Positions 46,250 to 54,587 of a stretch of DNA of 64,000 bases are shown piece after piece. How positions within the stretch are numbered: position 1 is the stretch's first letter; every line of letters begins with the position of its first letter. The notes under the pieces were generated by a model. It searched no databases. It was not told the DNA's origin and was given only the letters and a program-made list of their open reading frames with translations. Origin of the DNA: GCA-002733465 sp965230525 (GTDB lineage: Bacteria; Pseudomonadota; Gammaproteobacteria; Enterobacterales; Kangiellaceae). Where the stretch lies: assembly GCA_965230525.1 (NCBI GenBank), contig OZ246008.1, positions 1,178,001 through 1,242,000 on the forward strand, given 5' to 3'. Position numbers and translations under genes: made by a program.

Positions 46250-47176
46250 TTAGCTAACTGGTTCTAACCAACCGTACTTATCTTTGGTTGAGCCATCAAA
46301 TAGTCCGAAAAATGATTGTTGTAATTGCTTAGTGACCGGCCCTCGAAAACCAGCTCCAACCTTAAGTCCATCGATGTGACTGACGGGTACAATTTCGGTA
46401 GCGGTTCCTGTCATAAAAACTTCATCGGCTAAATAAAGTGCTTCACGTGAAATAGGTTCCTCACGAACTTCTAACTTCGCATCCCGCGCTAAACAGATAA
46501 CCGCATCTCGAGTTAAGCCTTGTAGAATTGAAGCGGTTCCTGGCGGAGTATAGATAACACCTTTTCGTACTAAGAAAACATTCTGCCCGGCCCCTTCACT
46601 GACATAATGATTAACATCGAGCGCAATCCCTTCGGCATAACCATGGCGAGCGGCTTCGCAAGAAATAAGTTGTGATGATAAATAATTTCCACCTGCCTTT
46701 GCTGCTGTTGGCATAGTATTCGGTGCCAAGCGATTCCAACTTGATACGCCAACTTCAACACCTTTTTCGATGGCTTCCTCGCCAAGATACGCCTCCCATG
46801 GAAATGCGGCGATCATAACATCGGCCACTGCATCGAGAGGCGGTCTTAGACCCATGCCGACTTCACCCAAAAAAGCTAATGGGCGCAAGTAAGCAGACTT
46901 TAGATTGTTTTTTTTCACCGCTTGTTTACAGGCTTGCACAATTTGTTGATTGGAATAGGGAATATTGAGTCGATATATTTTTGCAGAATCAAATAGACGA
47001 TCAATATGCTCTTGCAGTCGAAAAATACAGGTGCCTTGATAAGTTTCATAAGCGCGAATACCTTCAAATACTGACGAACCATAGTGTAGTGCATGACTCA
47101 TCACGTGCACGGTTGCATCTTGCCAATTAATAAATTTTCCATTAAACCAAATTTGATCTGAATTAACTTTTGCCAT
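46250..47176 (-). CDS. ilvE: Branched-chain amino acid aminotransferase
   Basis: IlvE carries out the last transamination to Val, Leu and Ile with glutamate as donor. The 308-residue class IV PLP enzyme has its lysine at K160 (T-A-A-K-A-G-G-N-Y), Y-G-S-S-V-F-E-G-I-R-A-Y near the N-terminus and S-E-G-A-G-Q-N-V-F. The length matches E. coli IlvE (309). It lies between ilvM and ilvD on one transcript. Confidence 0.97.
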   Translation of the reverse strand: MAKVNSDQIWFNGKFINWQDATVHVMSHALHYGSSVFEGIRAYETYQGTCIFRLQEHIDRLFDSAKIYRLNIPYSNQQIVQACKQAVKKNNLKSAYLRPLAFLGEVGMGLRPPLDAVADVMIAAFPWEAYLGEEAIEKGVEVGVSSWNRLAPNTMPTAAKAGGNYLSSQLISCEAARHGYAEGIALDVNHYVSEGAGQNVFLVRKGVIYTPPGTASILQGLTRDAVICLARDAKLEVREEPISREALYLADEVFMTGTATEIVPVSHIDGLKVGAGFRGPVTKQLQQSFFGLFDGSTKDKYGWLEPVS

Positions 47177-47228
47177 GAGTGTTCCTAGTCGCTATACGAT
47201 AAAATAATTGAGGTAGAGTCGAGTCTTG

Positions 47229-47525
47229 TTAAGCCTGTTGCTTAACGAGTTGATCCTTGACAAGATTAACACGTTTAATATCGAATAACTTATTGAGTTG
47301 ATTGGTGAGCTTATGCAAATTGTTGCCGGTGTGGTCAGTTTGTTGGGCGGAACAATCAACGGATAATGTGATTTCTAAATCTTGTTGTTGTTTTACACTA
47401 TTGACTGAAAGTTGAAGAATCTTAAACCCACGAAATCGAGTCACTTGTAACAATCGCTCTAATGCGGCCGGTTGATTATGGGCAGTTACTTCAAGGGTGT
47501 GGCATTGTGTGTGAACAGAATTCAT
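47229..47525 (-). CDS. ilvM: Acetolactate synthase II small subunit
   Basis: The 98-residue protein has a single ACT domain (L-E-V-T-A-H-N-Q-P-A-A-L-E-R-L-L-Q-V-T-R-F-R-G-F), as in IlvM, the regulatory partner of IlvG. It follows ilvG by 25 bp. E. coli AHAS II is relatively resistant to valine; whether that holds here is not shown by the sequence. Confidence 0.93.
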   Translation of the reverse strand: MNSVHTQCHTLEVTAHNQPAALERLLQVTRFRGFKILQLSVNSVKQQQDLEITLSVDCSAQQTDHTGNNLHKLTNQLNKLFDIKRVNLVKDQLVKQQA

Positions 47526-47550
47526 ATTTATAATTTCCGATGATTAAAAG

Positions 47551-49326
47551 TTAATGAGTGCCGGTGAGCATTTTATGGTTAGCGGTTTCGGGCGGAACCA
47601 GTGGCCAGACATTTTCTTGTGCATCTATTTTTACCTGTAAAAGGTAAGGCCCTTGGTGTGCCAGCATGGTTTCGATGGCTTGGTCAATTTGGTTTTTTTT
47701 CTCTATCATTTGCGATTGAATATCAAAAGACTGCGCAAGAGCAACAAAGTCAGGATTATCTGATAAGTCTGTTTCGCTATATCGTTGTTCAAAAAACAAT
47801 TGTTGCCATTGCCGCACAAGTCCAAGGCGACTGTTATCGATAAGTACAATCTTAATGGGAATTTGATAACGTTTTATGGTGGCCAATTCTTGTAAATTCA
47901 TCATAAAAGAGCCATCACCGGTGATACTTAGGTTCAATGTGTTCTTTCGGCTAATTTGGGCACCAATGGATGCAGGGATCCCAAAACCCATCGTACCAAG
48001 ACCACTGCTGGTTATAAATTCCTGAGGCTTATTAAAATTCATATGTTGAGCTGCCCACATCTGGTGTTGGCCAACATCGGTGGTCACGTGATATTCCGCA
48101 TGGTTTAGTTGATTAAGTTTTTCACTTAATTGGTTGAGCAATTGTGGCGCGAAAATTCCACGATTCGTATTTTTTTCATAATCAACGGTCTGTCTTTTCA
48201 GTTGTTGACAGTATTTTCGCCAAGGCTGATATTGCTCTCCAGTATTTTTTGTTTTTTTAGGATCAACTTTTTCGGCTTGATCAAAGCTTAGGGTTAATCG
48301 GCTGAGCAAGGTAGGTAAACTGCGCTTGAGATCGGCAACTACTGCAACATCGGCAAAGCGTCTTTTATTGATTTCTGCTGGATCAATATCAAAATGTATT
48401 ACTTTGGCGTTTGGTGCAAACTCGGCCAATTTGCCCGTGGCGCGGTCATCAAATCGTGCCCCTAGTACGATTAACAAGTCTGAATTTTGAATGGCTAAAT
48501 TAGCAGCTTGCGAACCATGCATGCCGAGCATCCCAAGGTAATACGGATTGTGATAATCAATCGCACCTAGTCCTTTAAGCGTGGCCACGCAGGGAAACTC
48601 CGTTAAACGAAGCAGTTGTGATAAATGGTTGACACTATCTGCCATACCTACGCCACCACCCACGTAAACTACTGGCCGTTTGGCATCACAAATTAATTCA
48701 ACTGATTGATCAATTGCAGTGAAATTTTGCTTTGATAATTGCGCTAAAGTAGGAATAGCTTTAGTGAGCTTTTTAGAGCGTTGAGTTGGCAAATCGAAAT
48801 TTATTTTAGCGACTTGGATATCTTTTGGAATATCAACAAGCACCGGTCCTGGTCTTCCGTCAGTTGCAATGGCAAACGCCTTATCAATGCAGTCTTCAAG
48901 TTGCTCTAGATTTTTCACCTGAAAGGAGTGTTTTGTACAGGCTAAACTGAGACTAATGATGTCGACTTCTTGAAATCCATCCGTTCCCATGGCTTTGGTG
49001 GGGACTTGTCCAGTAATTGCAATCATTGGAATAGAATCCGCCATCGCATCGGCGAGGCCAGTAATTAAGTTGGTTGCTCCTGGTCCTGAAGTGGCTACGC
49101 AAACGCCTATTTTACCGCTGGCTCTTGCATAGCCGAGTGCTGCAAATGCTGCGCCTTGTTCGTGTCGGCACAAATAATGATTAATTTCACTTTGATAGAT
49201 GGCATCATACATTGGCATGATTGCACCACCGGGGTAGCCAAAAATATCGCGTACTCCATGTTGTTGCAATAGAGCTAAGGTTAGCGCTGCGCCAGTGGTT
49301 TGGGTCTGTTGCTTACTATTTTTCAT
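47551..49326 (-). CDS. ilvG: Acetolactate synthase II large subunit
   Basis: IlvG condenses pyruvate with pyruvate or 2-oxobutanoate, the first common step of Val/Leu and Ile synthesis. The 591-residue protein shows the TPP-enzyme layout: catalytic Glu in R-H-E-Q-G-A-A-F-A-A (about 47), the FAD/central domain, and the TPP/Mg motif G-D-G-S-F-M-M-N-L-Q-E-L. The frame is intact, unlike the ilvG of E. coli K-12. It is the first structural gene after the ilv attenuator. No strong ribosome site precedes the ATG. Confidence 0.96.
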   Translation of the reverse strand: MKNSKQQTQTTGAALTLALLQQHGVRDIFGYPGGAIMPMYDAIYQSEINHYLCRHEQGAAFAALGYARASGKIGVCVATSGPGATNLITGLADAMADSIPMIAITGQVPTKAMGTDGFQEVDIISLSLACTKHSFQVKNLEQLEDCIDKAFAIATDGRPGPVLVDIPKDIQVAKINFDLPTQRSKKLTKAIPTLAQLSKQNFTAIDQSVELICDAKRPVVYVGGGVGMADSVNHLSQLLRLTEFPCVATLKGLGAIDYHNPYYLGMLGMHGSQAANLAIQNSDLLIVLGARFDDRATGKLAEFAPNAKVIHFDIDPAEINKRRFADVAVVADLKRSLPTLLSRLTLSFDQAEKVDPKKTKNTGEQYQPWRKYCQQLKRQTVDYEKNTNRGIFAPQLLNQLSEKLNQLNHAEYHVTTDVGQHQMWAAQHMNFNKPQEFITSSGLGTMGFGIPASIGAQISRKNTLNLSITGDGSFMMNLQELATIKRYQIPIKIVLIDNSRLGLVRQWQQLFFEQRYSETDLSDNPDFVALAQSFDIQSQMIEKKNQIDQAIETMLAHQGPYLLQVKIDAQENVWPLVPPETANHKMLTGTH

Positions 49327-49358
49327 ATTAAAGTTTTCTGGTAACTTTTTGTTAGGTC

Positions 49359-49394
49359 AAAAAAAACCCCCGGTCTTTTCAGAGCGGGGGTTTT
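49359..49394 (-). terminator. ilv operon attenuator
   Basis: A perfect 10-bp stem, AAAACCCCCG (49363-49372) and CGGGGGTTTT (49385-49394), has a 12-nt loop and on the minus strand ends in eight T. It stands between the ilv leader peptide and ilvG. Confidence 0.95.
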
Positions 49395-49413
49395 GATTGA
49401 AATTTTACTTTTT

Positions 49414-49494
49414 CTAGCGCAATACAATCCCCCGCGGCGATAAAATAATCACCACGACGAGAATGTTAATAATTACGAGAGTAATGTTTTTCAT
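49414..49494 (-). CDS. ilvL: ilv operon leader peptide, 26 aa
   Basis: A 26-codon frame reads M-K-N-I-T-L-V-I-I-N-I-L-V-V-V-I-I-L and then S-P-R-G-I-V-L-R. Sixteen of 26 residues are branched-chain (seven Ile, five Val, four Leu). It ends 20 bp before the attenuator stem and about 90 bp before ilvG. This is the arrangement of the ilvGMEDA leader in enterobacteria, where stalling on any branched-chain codon lets transcription continue. The ribosome site is weak. Confidence 0.92.
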   Translation of the reverse strand: MKNITLVIINILVVVIILSPRGIVLR

Positions 49495-49692
49495 AATCTT
49501 TATTTCAGCTAATCTTCTCAGTGTGTATCTTAAAAAATTAATCATCTAACAAAAACAAATTTATTTTTATTAGCGGGTAGGTTTGATCAAAGTGTAGATC
49601 AGTTTTACTTACTTGCGATCATTTTTATCATAGGAATTGATTTAATCACAAGGTAAAAGCGGTATTTAATGCAAATTGTCCATACCAATTAG

Positions 49693-50568
49693 TTATATCG
49701 AGTTTAAGAAGGCTTGAACCAGTGGTTGAGACTGTTCACTTGAACGACAGCAAATACCCAGCTCAAAAGGTTGGATAGGGCCCATATCTTCGAGATATTC
49801 GACACGTTGTCTAACCGGACTATTTTCGACCACTACTTTGGGGGTAATTGCGATACCACAGCCGAGAGCGACCATGCTGACCAACGCCTCGTGTCCTGAA
49901 ACTGTGGCATAGATAGTGGGTTTAAATTTGCTCTTGCTTTTAAACCAGCGGTCAAAACGCTTTCTGGCTGGGCCATGATCTGGAAGTATAAAAGGGATCG
50001 ATGACCAATCAATTGGTGTCGCCTTTAGTTGACTGCGAATTTCATTTGAAAATACCGGCGCGATTACCGCAAAGGGTACTTTGGCAATTTGCTGGAAACT
50101 AATTTGTGAACCTAGGTTATCAGGTTTTGCAGCAATAGCTAAATCAACTTTTTGTTCTGAAAGTTGGGTTAGCGCATCGGCGGGATCGCCAGTGATTAAT
50201 ATTATTTCGACAGAAGGGTGTCGTTGTCGAAACTGGTCGAGTAACTCGGGCAAATGACTGTAGGCAGCAGTGACCGAACAAAAAATCCTAAGTCTTCCAG
50301 TCAACTTAGTTTGCGAATGCTTTAGTGAGTCTTGAAGTTGCTTCCATTGAATCAATTGCTGATCAACAAAATTTAAAAATTCTTCTCCTGCCGGAGTTAG
50401 CTGTACGTTTCGGTTTGTTCTGATCAGTAATTGGCAGTCGAGTTGTTGCTCCATCCGCTGAATTAACCGGCTTAGGGTAGAAGGGCTCATGTGATAAGTG
50501 TTGGCTGTTTGAGAAAAATGTAAGCAACGAGCCAAAAACTGAAAAATCTGAAGTGACCTGATGTCCAT
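49693..50568 (-). CDS. ilvY: LysR-type activator of ilvC
   Basis: The 291-residue LysR protein has an N-terminal helix-turn-helix (M-D-I-R-S-L-Q-I-F-Q-F-L-A, then H-M-S-P-S-T-L-S-R-L-I-Q-R-M-E) very like IlvY, and a periplasmic-binding-like effector domain. It is divergent from ilvC, as in E. coli, where IlvY activates ilvC when acetolactate or acetohydroxybutyrate is present. I use the ATG at 50568, which gives the family N-terminus; a start at 50658 would add 30 residues and overlap the operator. Confidence 0.94.
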   Translation of the reverse strand: MDIRSLQIFQFLARCLHFSQTANTYHMSPSTLSRLIQRMEQQLDCQLLIRTNRNVQLTPAGEEFLNFVDQQLIQWKQLQDSLKHSQTKLTGRLRIFCSVTAAYSHLPELLDQFRQRHPSVEIILITGDPADALTQLSEQKVDLAIAAKPDNLGSQISFQQIAKVPFAVIAPVFSNEIRSQLKATPIDWSSIPFILPDHGPARKRFDRWFKSKSKFKPTIYATVSGHEALVSMVALGCGIAITPKVVVENSPVRQRVEYLEDMGPIQPFELGICCRSSEQSQPLVQAFLNSI

Positions 50569-50606
50569 GGGATGCTCGCTCAATAATTTGAAAATGAAAA
50601 TATTGA

Positions 50607-50663
50607 ATATTGCAAATGGTGCAATATAGCGTTGATTATATATCATTTTACGCAACAAGTGCG
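50607..50663. promoter_or_regulatory. Two candidate IlvY operators
   Basis: ATATTGCA-AATGG-TGCAATAT (50607-50627) is a perfect 8-bp inverted repeat. A weaker copy, CGCA-ACAAG-TGCG (50651-50663), has the same 5-bp spacer. Their centres are 40 bp apart, about four helical turns, on the same face of DNA. This fits two tandem LysR sites in the ilvY-ilvC gap, as known for IlvY in E. coli. Confidence 0.7.
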
Positions 50664-50716
50664 GCTAACTATTATTTATAGCACTTTAAAATTTTAACGT
50701 TTTAAGGGTAAGTTGC

Positions 50717-52189
50717 ATGAGTAACTACTTTAATCGTCTTAGTTTACGTGAAAAACTTAATCAACTTGGACAGTGTCGATTTATGCGTCGCGACGAGTTT
50801 TCGTCAGGCTGCGCACTACTGAAGGGCTGGAAAATTGTGATCCTCGGCTGTGGTGCCCAAGGGCTTAATCAAGGACTGAACATGCGTGATTCCGGGTTGG
50901 ATATCAGCTATGCCTTGCGAGCGGAAGCAATTAACCAAAAGCGCCAGTCCTGGCAATGGGCAACAGAAAATGGGTTTAATGTGGCAAGTATTGAAGATTT
51001 AGTGCCTGAAGCCGATCTTGTGCTCAACTTAACCCCCGATAAGCAGCATACTCATGTGGTGAACAAGGTGATGCCGTTGATGAAACAAGGGGCAACACTT
51101 TCTTACTCGCATGGATTCAATATTGTTGAAGAAGGAATGCAAATTAGGTCCGATATTACTGTGATAATGGTCGCTCCGAAATGCCCTGGTACAGAAGTTA
51201 GGCAAGAATACTTGCGAGGCTTTGGGGTGCCGACTTTGATAGCAGTCCACCCAGAAAATGATCCTAATGAGAATGGTTTAGATATTGCCAAGGCGTATGC
51301 TGCGGCTACCGGCGGTCATCGCGCCGGAGTCTTACATTCGTCGTTTGTTGCTGAAGTGAAGTCCGATCTAATGGGAGAGCAAACGATATTATGTGGCATG
51401 CTGCAAACCGGTGCGATTTTAGCGCATCAACAGTTGGTTAAACTCGGTATTGATGCTGGTTATGCGCGAAAATTAATTCAATATGGCTGGGAAACCATCA
51501 CCGAAGGGTTAAAGCATGGGGGGATCACTAACATGCTCGATCGACTGTCTAATCCAGCAAAGATTAAGGCGTTTGAGATGGCTGAACAGTTAAAAAAGAT
51601 TCTTAAACCACTTTTTGAAAAACACATGGATGACATCATTGAAGGAGAGTTTTCCCTGAAAATGATGCAGGACTGGCAAAATGGCGATGCTAATTTATTG
51701 AAATGGCGAGCGCAAACCGCGCAGACCAGTTTTGAAAAAGCGCCCGATTGTAAGCAAGCTATCTCGGAGCAAGACTACTATGACCAAGGGATATTTTTGG
51801 TTGCGATGGTGAAAGCCGGGGTTGAACTGGCTTTTGAGACCATGGTGGCGGCAGGTATTATCGAAGAGTCGGCCTATTACGAGTCACTTCACGAAACACC
51901 ACTCATCGCCAATTGTATCGCACGAAACAAGCTTTATGAGATGAACGTGGTCATTTCAGATACGGCTGAATACGGCAATTACTTATTTACTCATTCGGCA
52001 ATCCCGTTACTGGAAGAGTTCGTATCGCAGCTCAGTTTGCAGGATATTGGCCAAGGTCTCGCCGAGCAGGGTAATCAATGTGACAACCAGAGATTAATTC
52101 GCATTAATCGAGCTATTCGGTCTCATCCTGTGGAAGTTATTGGCGAACAACTGCGCGGATTTATGCAAGATATGAAACAACTCGCCTAA
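50717..52189 (+). CDS. ilvC: Ketol-acid reductoisomerase, class II (long form)
   Basis: IlvC isomerises and reduces acetohydroxy acids with NADPH. At 490 residues it is the long enterobacterial form with a duplicated C-terminal knotted domain. It shows the Rossmann G-C-G-A-Q-G-L-N-Q-G-L-N motif followed by a phosphate-binding Arg region (Y-A-L-R), and in the catalytic part P-K-C-P-G-T-E-V-R. It is divergent from ilvY. Confidence 0.97.
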   Translation: MSNYFNRLSLREKLNQLGQCRFMRRDEFSSGCALLKGWKIVILGCGAQGLNQGLNMRDSGLDISYALRAEAINQKRQSWQWATENGFNVASIEDLVPEADLVLNLTPDKQHTHVVNKVMPLMKQGATLSYSHGFNIVEEGMQIRSDITVIMVAPKCPGTEVRQEYLRGFGVPTLIAVHPENDPNENGLDIAKAYAAATGGHRAGVLHSSFVAEVKSDLMGEQTILCGMLQTGAILAHQQLVKLGIDAGYARKLIQYGWETITEGLKHGGITNMLDRLSNPAKIKAFEMAEQLKKILKPLFEKHMDDIIEGEFSLKMMQDWQNGDANLLKWRAQTAQTSFEKAPDCKQAISEQDYYDQGIFLVAMVKAGVELAFETMVAAGIIEESAYYESLHETPLIANCIARNKLYEMNVVISDTAEYGNYLFTHSAIPLLEEFVSQLSLQDIGQGLAEQGNQCDNQRLIRINRAIRSHPVEVIGEQLRGFMQDMKQLA

Positions 52190-52246
52190 GCGTTAATGCG
52201 GGCTCTCTGTATCAATGCGAATAGCTACTTTTTGCCTTTAAGGTTG

Positions 52247-52295
52247 TTTGCGGAGCGGATTAGCTAAGGTACAATGCCGTCATTGCTAATCCGCT
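52247..52295 (+). promoter_or_regulatory. Promoter enclosed by an 11-bp inverted repeat
   Basis: TACAAT (52270-52275) is a good -10, with TTTGCG (52247-52252) 17 bp upstream as a weak -35. Perfect arms AGCGGATTAGC (52254-52264) and GCTAATCCGCT (52285-52295) flank the -10. The start point would be near 52282, so the right arm lies in the leader just before the ferredoxin ATG (52309). A repressor dimer bound to both arms would cover the promoter. Confidence 0.55.
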
Positions 52296-52308
52296 GAGAA
52301 TTAACATC

Positions 52309-52569
52309 ATGTCTTTAATCATTACCGATGAATGTATCAACTGCGATGTTTGCGAGCCTGAGTGCCCAAATGAAGCCATTTATCAAGGCGAAGAAATCTA
52401 TGAGATTGATAAAGACAAATGCACCGAGTGCGTAGGCCACTATGACGAGCCGCAGTGTCAGCTGGTCTGCCCTGTTGATTGTATTCCGCTCGATCAAAAC
52501 AATCAGGAAACGCGCCAGCAACTTATCGAAAAATATGAAAATCTGACCGGTCAGACATACCAAGACTAA
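52309..52569 (+). CDS. yfhL: YfhL-type 2[4Fe-4S] ferredoxin
   Basis: The 86-residue protein has two iron-sulfur motifs: C-I-N-C-D-V-C-E-P-E-C-P near residue 10 and C-T-E-C-V-G-H-Y-D-E-P-Q-C-Q-L-V-C-P, where a longer loop separates two cysteines, typical of YfhL/Allochromatium-type ferredoxins. The electron-transfer partner is not shown by the context. The promoter is wrapped in an inverted repeat. Confidence 0.93.
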   Translation: MSLIITDECINCDVCEPECPNEAIYQGEEIYEIDKDKCTECVGHYDEPQCQLVCPVDCIPLDQNNQETRQQLIEKYENLTGQTYQD

Positions 52570-52744
52570 ATACATAATCTGAGCTAGACTTATGCTATTG
52601 CTATGGTTATAGTAAGCAAGATTCCCTCAATAAAACAACAGAATAACAACTAGTTAGTGGCCAAAATCAAAAAAACTGGTCAAAAAACAAGCACTTCGAG
52701 GCCGTTTTGGTGCCTATAGAAGTGGCGAAATAACAGGATAGAAG

Positions 52745-53152
52745 ATGCGTAAACACAGACATATAATTGAAGATGAAACTGAAGTCGACATGACCCCGAT
52801 GCTTGATATTGTATTTATCATGCTAATTTTCTTTATCGTTACCACTTCGTTTATTAAAGAAGATGGTATCGAAATTTTGCGTCCGAATGATAATCAGTCC
52901 GAAGCGCCACCTAATCCAACATCTCCAATTCTTATCAGAATTTCGGATTCTGGCGACATTAGCTTAGGCGGACGACTAATCGATGTGGCGGCTGTTCAAG
53001 CCAACGTTGAAACAGAGCGTTCGAAAAAACCTAAAGCGGCGGTAATTGTTTCAGTAGCAGAAAAAGCTAAAACCGGCATTTTAGTCAGCGTGGTTGACCA
53101 AGCTAAAAAAGCCGGTGCACCACAAGTGACTGTGACCAAACCTGCGAAATAA
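52745..53152 (+). CDS. ExbD/TolR-family proton-channel subunit, orphan
   Basis: The 135-residue protein has one membrane helix (about 18-38; M-L-D-I-V-F-I-M-L-I-F-F-I-V) with the conserved Asp of D-M-T-P-M-L-D, which is needed for proton flow in ExbB-ExbD complexes. The rest is a periplasmic TolR-like domain. In TonB systems it works with ExbB and TonB, but no exbB or tonB is next to it here, so the partner must be elsewhere. AGGATAGAAG precedes the ATG. Confidence 0.9.
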   Translation: MRKHRHIIEDETEVDMTPMLDIVFIMLIFFIVTTSFIKEDGIEILRPNDNQSEAPPNPTSPILIRISDSGDISLGGRLIDVAAVQANVETERSKKPKAAVIVSVAEKAKTGILVSVVDQAKKAGAPQVTVTKPAK

Positions 53153-53182
53153 CTTCGAGCAACGGTTTACATCAATTAACTG

Positions 53183-53211
53183 AAAGGGTGACTCACTAGT
53201 CGCCCTTTTTT
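53183..53211 (+). terminator. Intrinsic terminator after exbD
   Basis: AAAGGG(T)GACT pairs with AGTC(G)CCCTTT around a 4-nt loop (one mismatch), followed by a T run ending in TTTTTTG. Confidence 0.85.
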
Positions 53212-53281
53212 GTGGCTGCTATTAACTCATTAACAAGCGTGTTAGAAACATTCTTATGAAAAAAATATTGGTGAAAAGCTT

Positions 53282-53590
53282 ATGTCAAAGGTAGTTGGAC
53301 TATTTGCGATTGCTTTGTTTGTTTGGTACTGGTCGTATTCGCAAAAGGTTAAACAATTGGCGTTACGAGCAGGGGTTAATCGTTGTCGCGAAGCTGGAGT
53401 CCAATTCTTAGACCATAGTGTTGTCTTGCATAAAATTGGTTTTAAGAAAACCAGCAGCGGTCAGTGGAAAATGACGCGAGAATATCGTTTTGAATTTACC
53501 TCCACAGGAGAAACTCGCTACGTTGGCAGGGTACTAATGCAAGGCCAGCATTTGCTGTCTACCGACTTGGAACCTTACAGTCTAAATTGA
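53282..53590 (+). CDS. DUF3301-family protein
   Basis: The 102-residue protein has an N-terminal membrane anchor (4-18) and the family pattern R-C-R-E-A-G-V-Q-F-L-D-H-S-V, then Y-R-F-E-F-T-S-T-G-E-T-R-Y-x-G. DUF3301 is found in gammaproteobacteria and has no known function. Its stop overlaps the TTG start of the ABC ATPase gene (TTGA), so the two may be translationally coupled. Confidence 0.88.
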   Translation: MSKVVGLFAIALFVWYWSYSQKVKQLALRAGVNRCREAGVQFLDHSVVLHKIGFKKTSSGQWKMTREYRFEFTSTGETRYVGRVLMQGQHLLSTDLEPYSLN

Positions 53591-54582
53591 TTGAAATTGA
53601 GGATTATAGCCCGTTGAATGCTGAAAGTTTACGAGTCACCCGGCTTAGCCACAAAATCGGCGGTGTCGATCGAATCAAGCAACTCAGTTTAACCCTAAAT
53701 TCGGGTAAAAAAGTTGCATTGTTGGGACTCAATGGGGCCGGAAAATCAACTCTTATTCGGTTGCTGGTCGGTGAAATCGCTCCCACCCAAGGGCAGCTGA
53801 CTTATGATCTAAATCAACAGCCGTATAGCGCTACTGATTTAGCCTTTAAACAAGCGCTAGGCTATCAAGCGGACACGATGTTATCGATTGCTGAGTTGAC
53901 CGGTGAAGCCTACTTAAAACTTTGTGGCCGCCTTAAGTCAATCACCAAAGAAAACTTGCAACAACAAATTAAAAGGTTGGCAGAGCAGTGGCAAATTAGC
54001 GATATTCTTGCGCGCTCTTTGTCCTCTTTGTCTAAAGGTAATCTACAAAAGCTGGCTATTACACAGGCCTTTTTAGGCAAGCCTTTGTGGTTATTTTTTG
54101 ATGAACCCTGCCAAAGTCTCGACCCGGTTGAGCAAGCTAGATTTAATCAAAATATTGCTAGGTTAGAAAATTTTGAGATTTGCTTAATATCGACTCATAA
54201 TGTTGAGCATGCGCTGGAATTTGCTGACCAAATCATACTGTTTCATCAAGGCCAGTTGGTACATCATTTTATTTTGGACTCGGTTGAACGTTTTATTATG
54301 CCGATTAATAAGATGACTACAACTGAGTTTGCTGAATTCACAACGCGCTTACAATCGCTAAACATTGTTTACACACTATGCTTCGATCAACTCTGTATTG
54401 CACATCCTAATAATAAAATCGAATTGCAAGCCCTAGAAAAATTTGCAGAACAGTACCCGCAATGGGTTAAATCCTTATTGCCAGAAAATCAAGCGTTGAT
54501 GCCATTATTTCGATTATTAGCGAGTCAAGAATTGACCCTCGAAAACAATTTACAATCGAGTAACAATAAGGGTGATCATTAA
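53587..54582 (+). CDS. ABC transporter ATP-binding protein (GldA-like)
   Basis: The 331-residue protein has Walker A G-L-N-G-A-G-K-S-T (near 50), the signature L-S-K-G-N-L-Q-K, Walker B L-W-L-F-F-D-E-P and the switch His in S-T-H-N-V-E-H. A C-terminal extension of ~100 residues follows. The start is TTG at 53587, overlapping the DUF3301 stop; no ATG fits better. With the next gene, which supplies the membrane part, it forms an ABC exporter of the Gld/NosF type. The substrate is unknown. Confidence 0.91.
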   Translation: MIEIEDYSPLNAESLRVTRLSHKIGGVDRIKQLSLTLNSGKKVALLGLNGAGKSTLIRLLVGEIAPTQGQLTYDLNQQPYSATDLAFKQALGYQADTMLSIAELTGEAYLKLCGRLKSITKENLQQQIKRLAEQWQISDILARSLSSLSKGNLQKLAITQAFLGKPLWLFFDEPCQSLDPVEQARFNQNIARLENFEICLISTHNVEHALEFADQIILFHQGQLVHHFILDSVERFIMPINKMTTTEFAEFTTRLQSLNIVYTLCFDQLCIAHPNNKIELQALEKFAEQYPQWVKSLLPENQALMPLFRLLASQELTLENNLQSSNNKGDH

Positions 54583-54587
54583 AGCGC

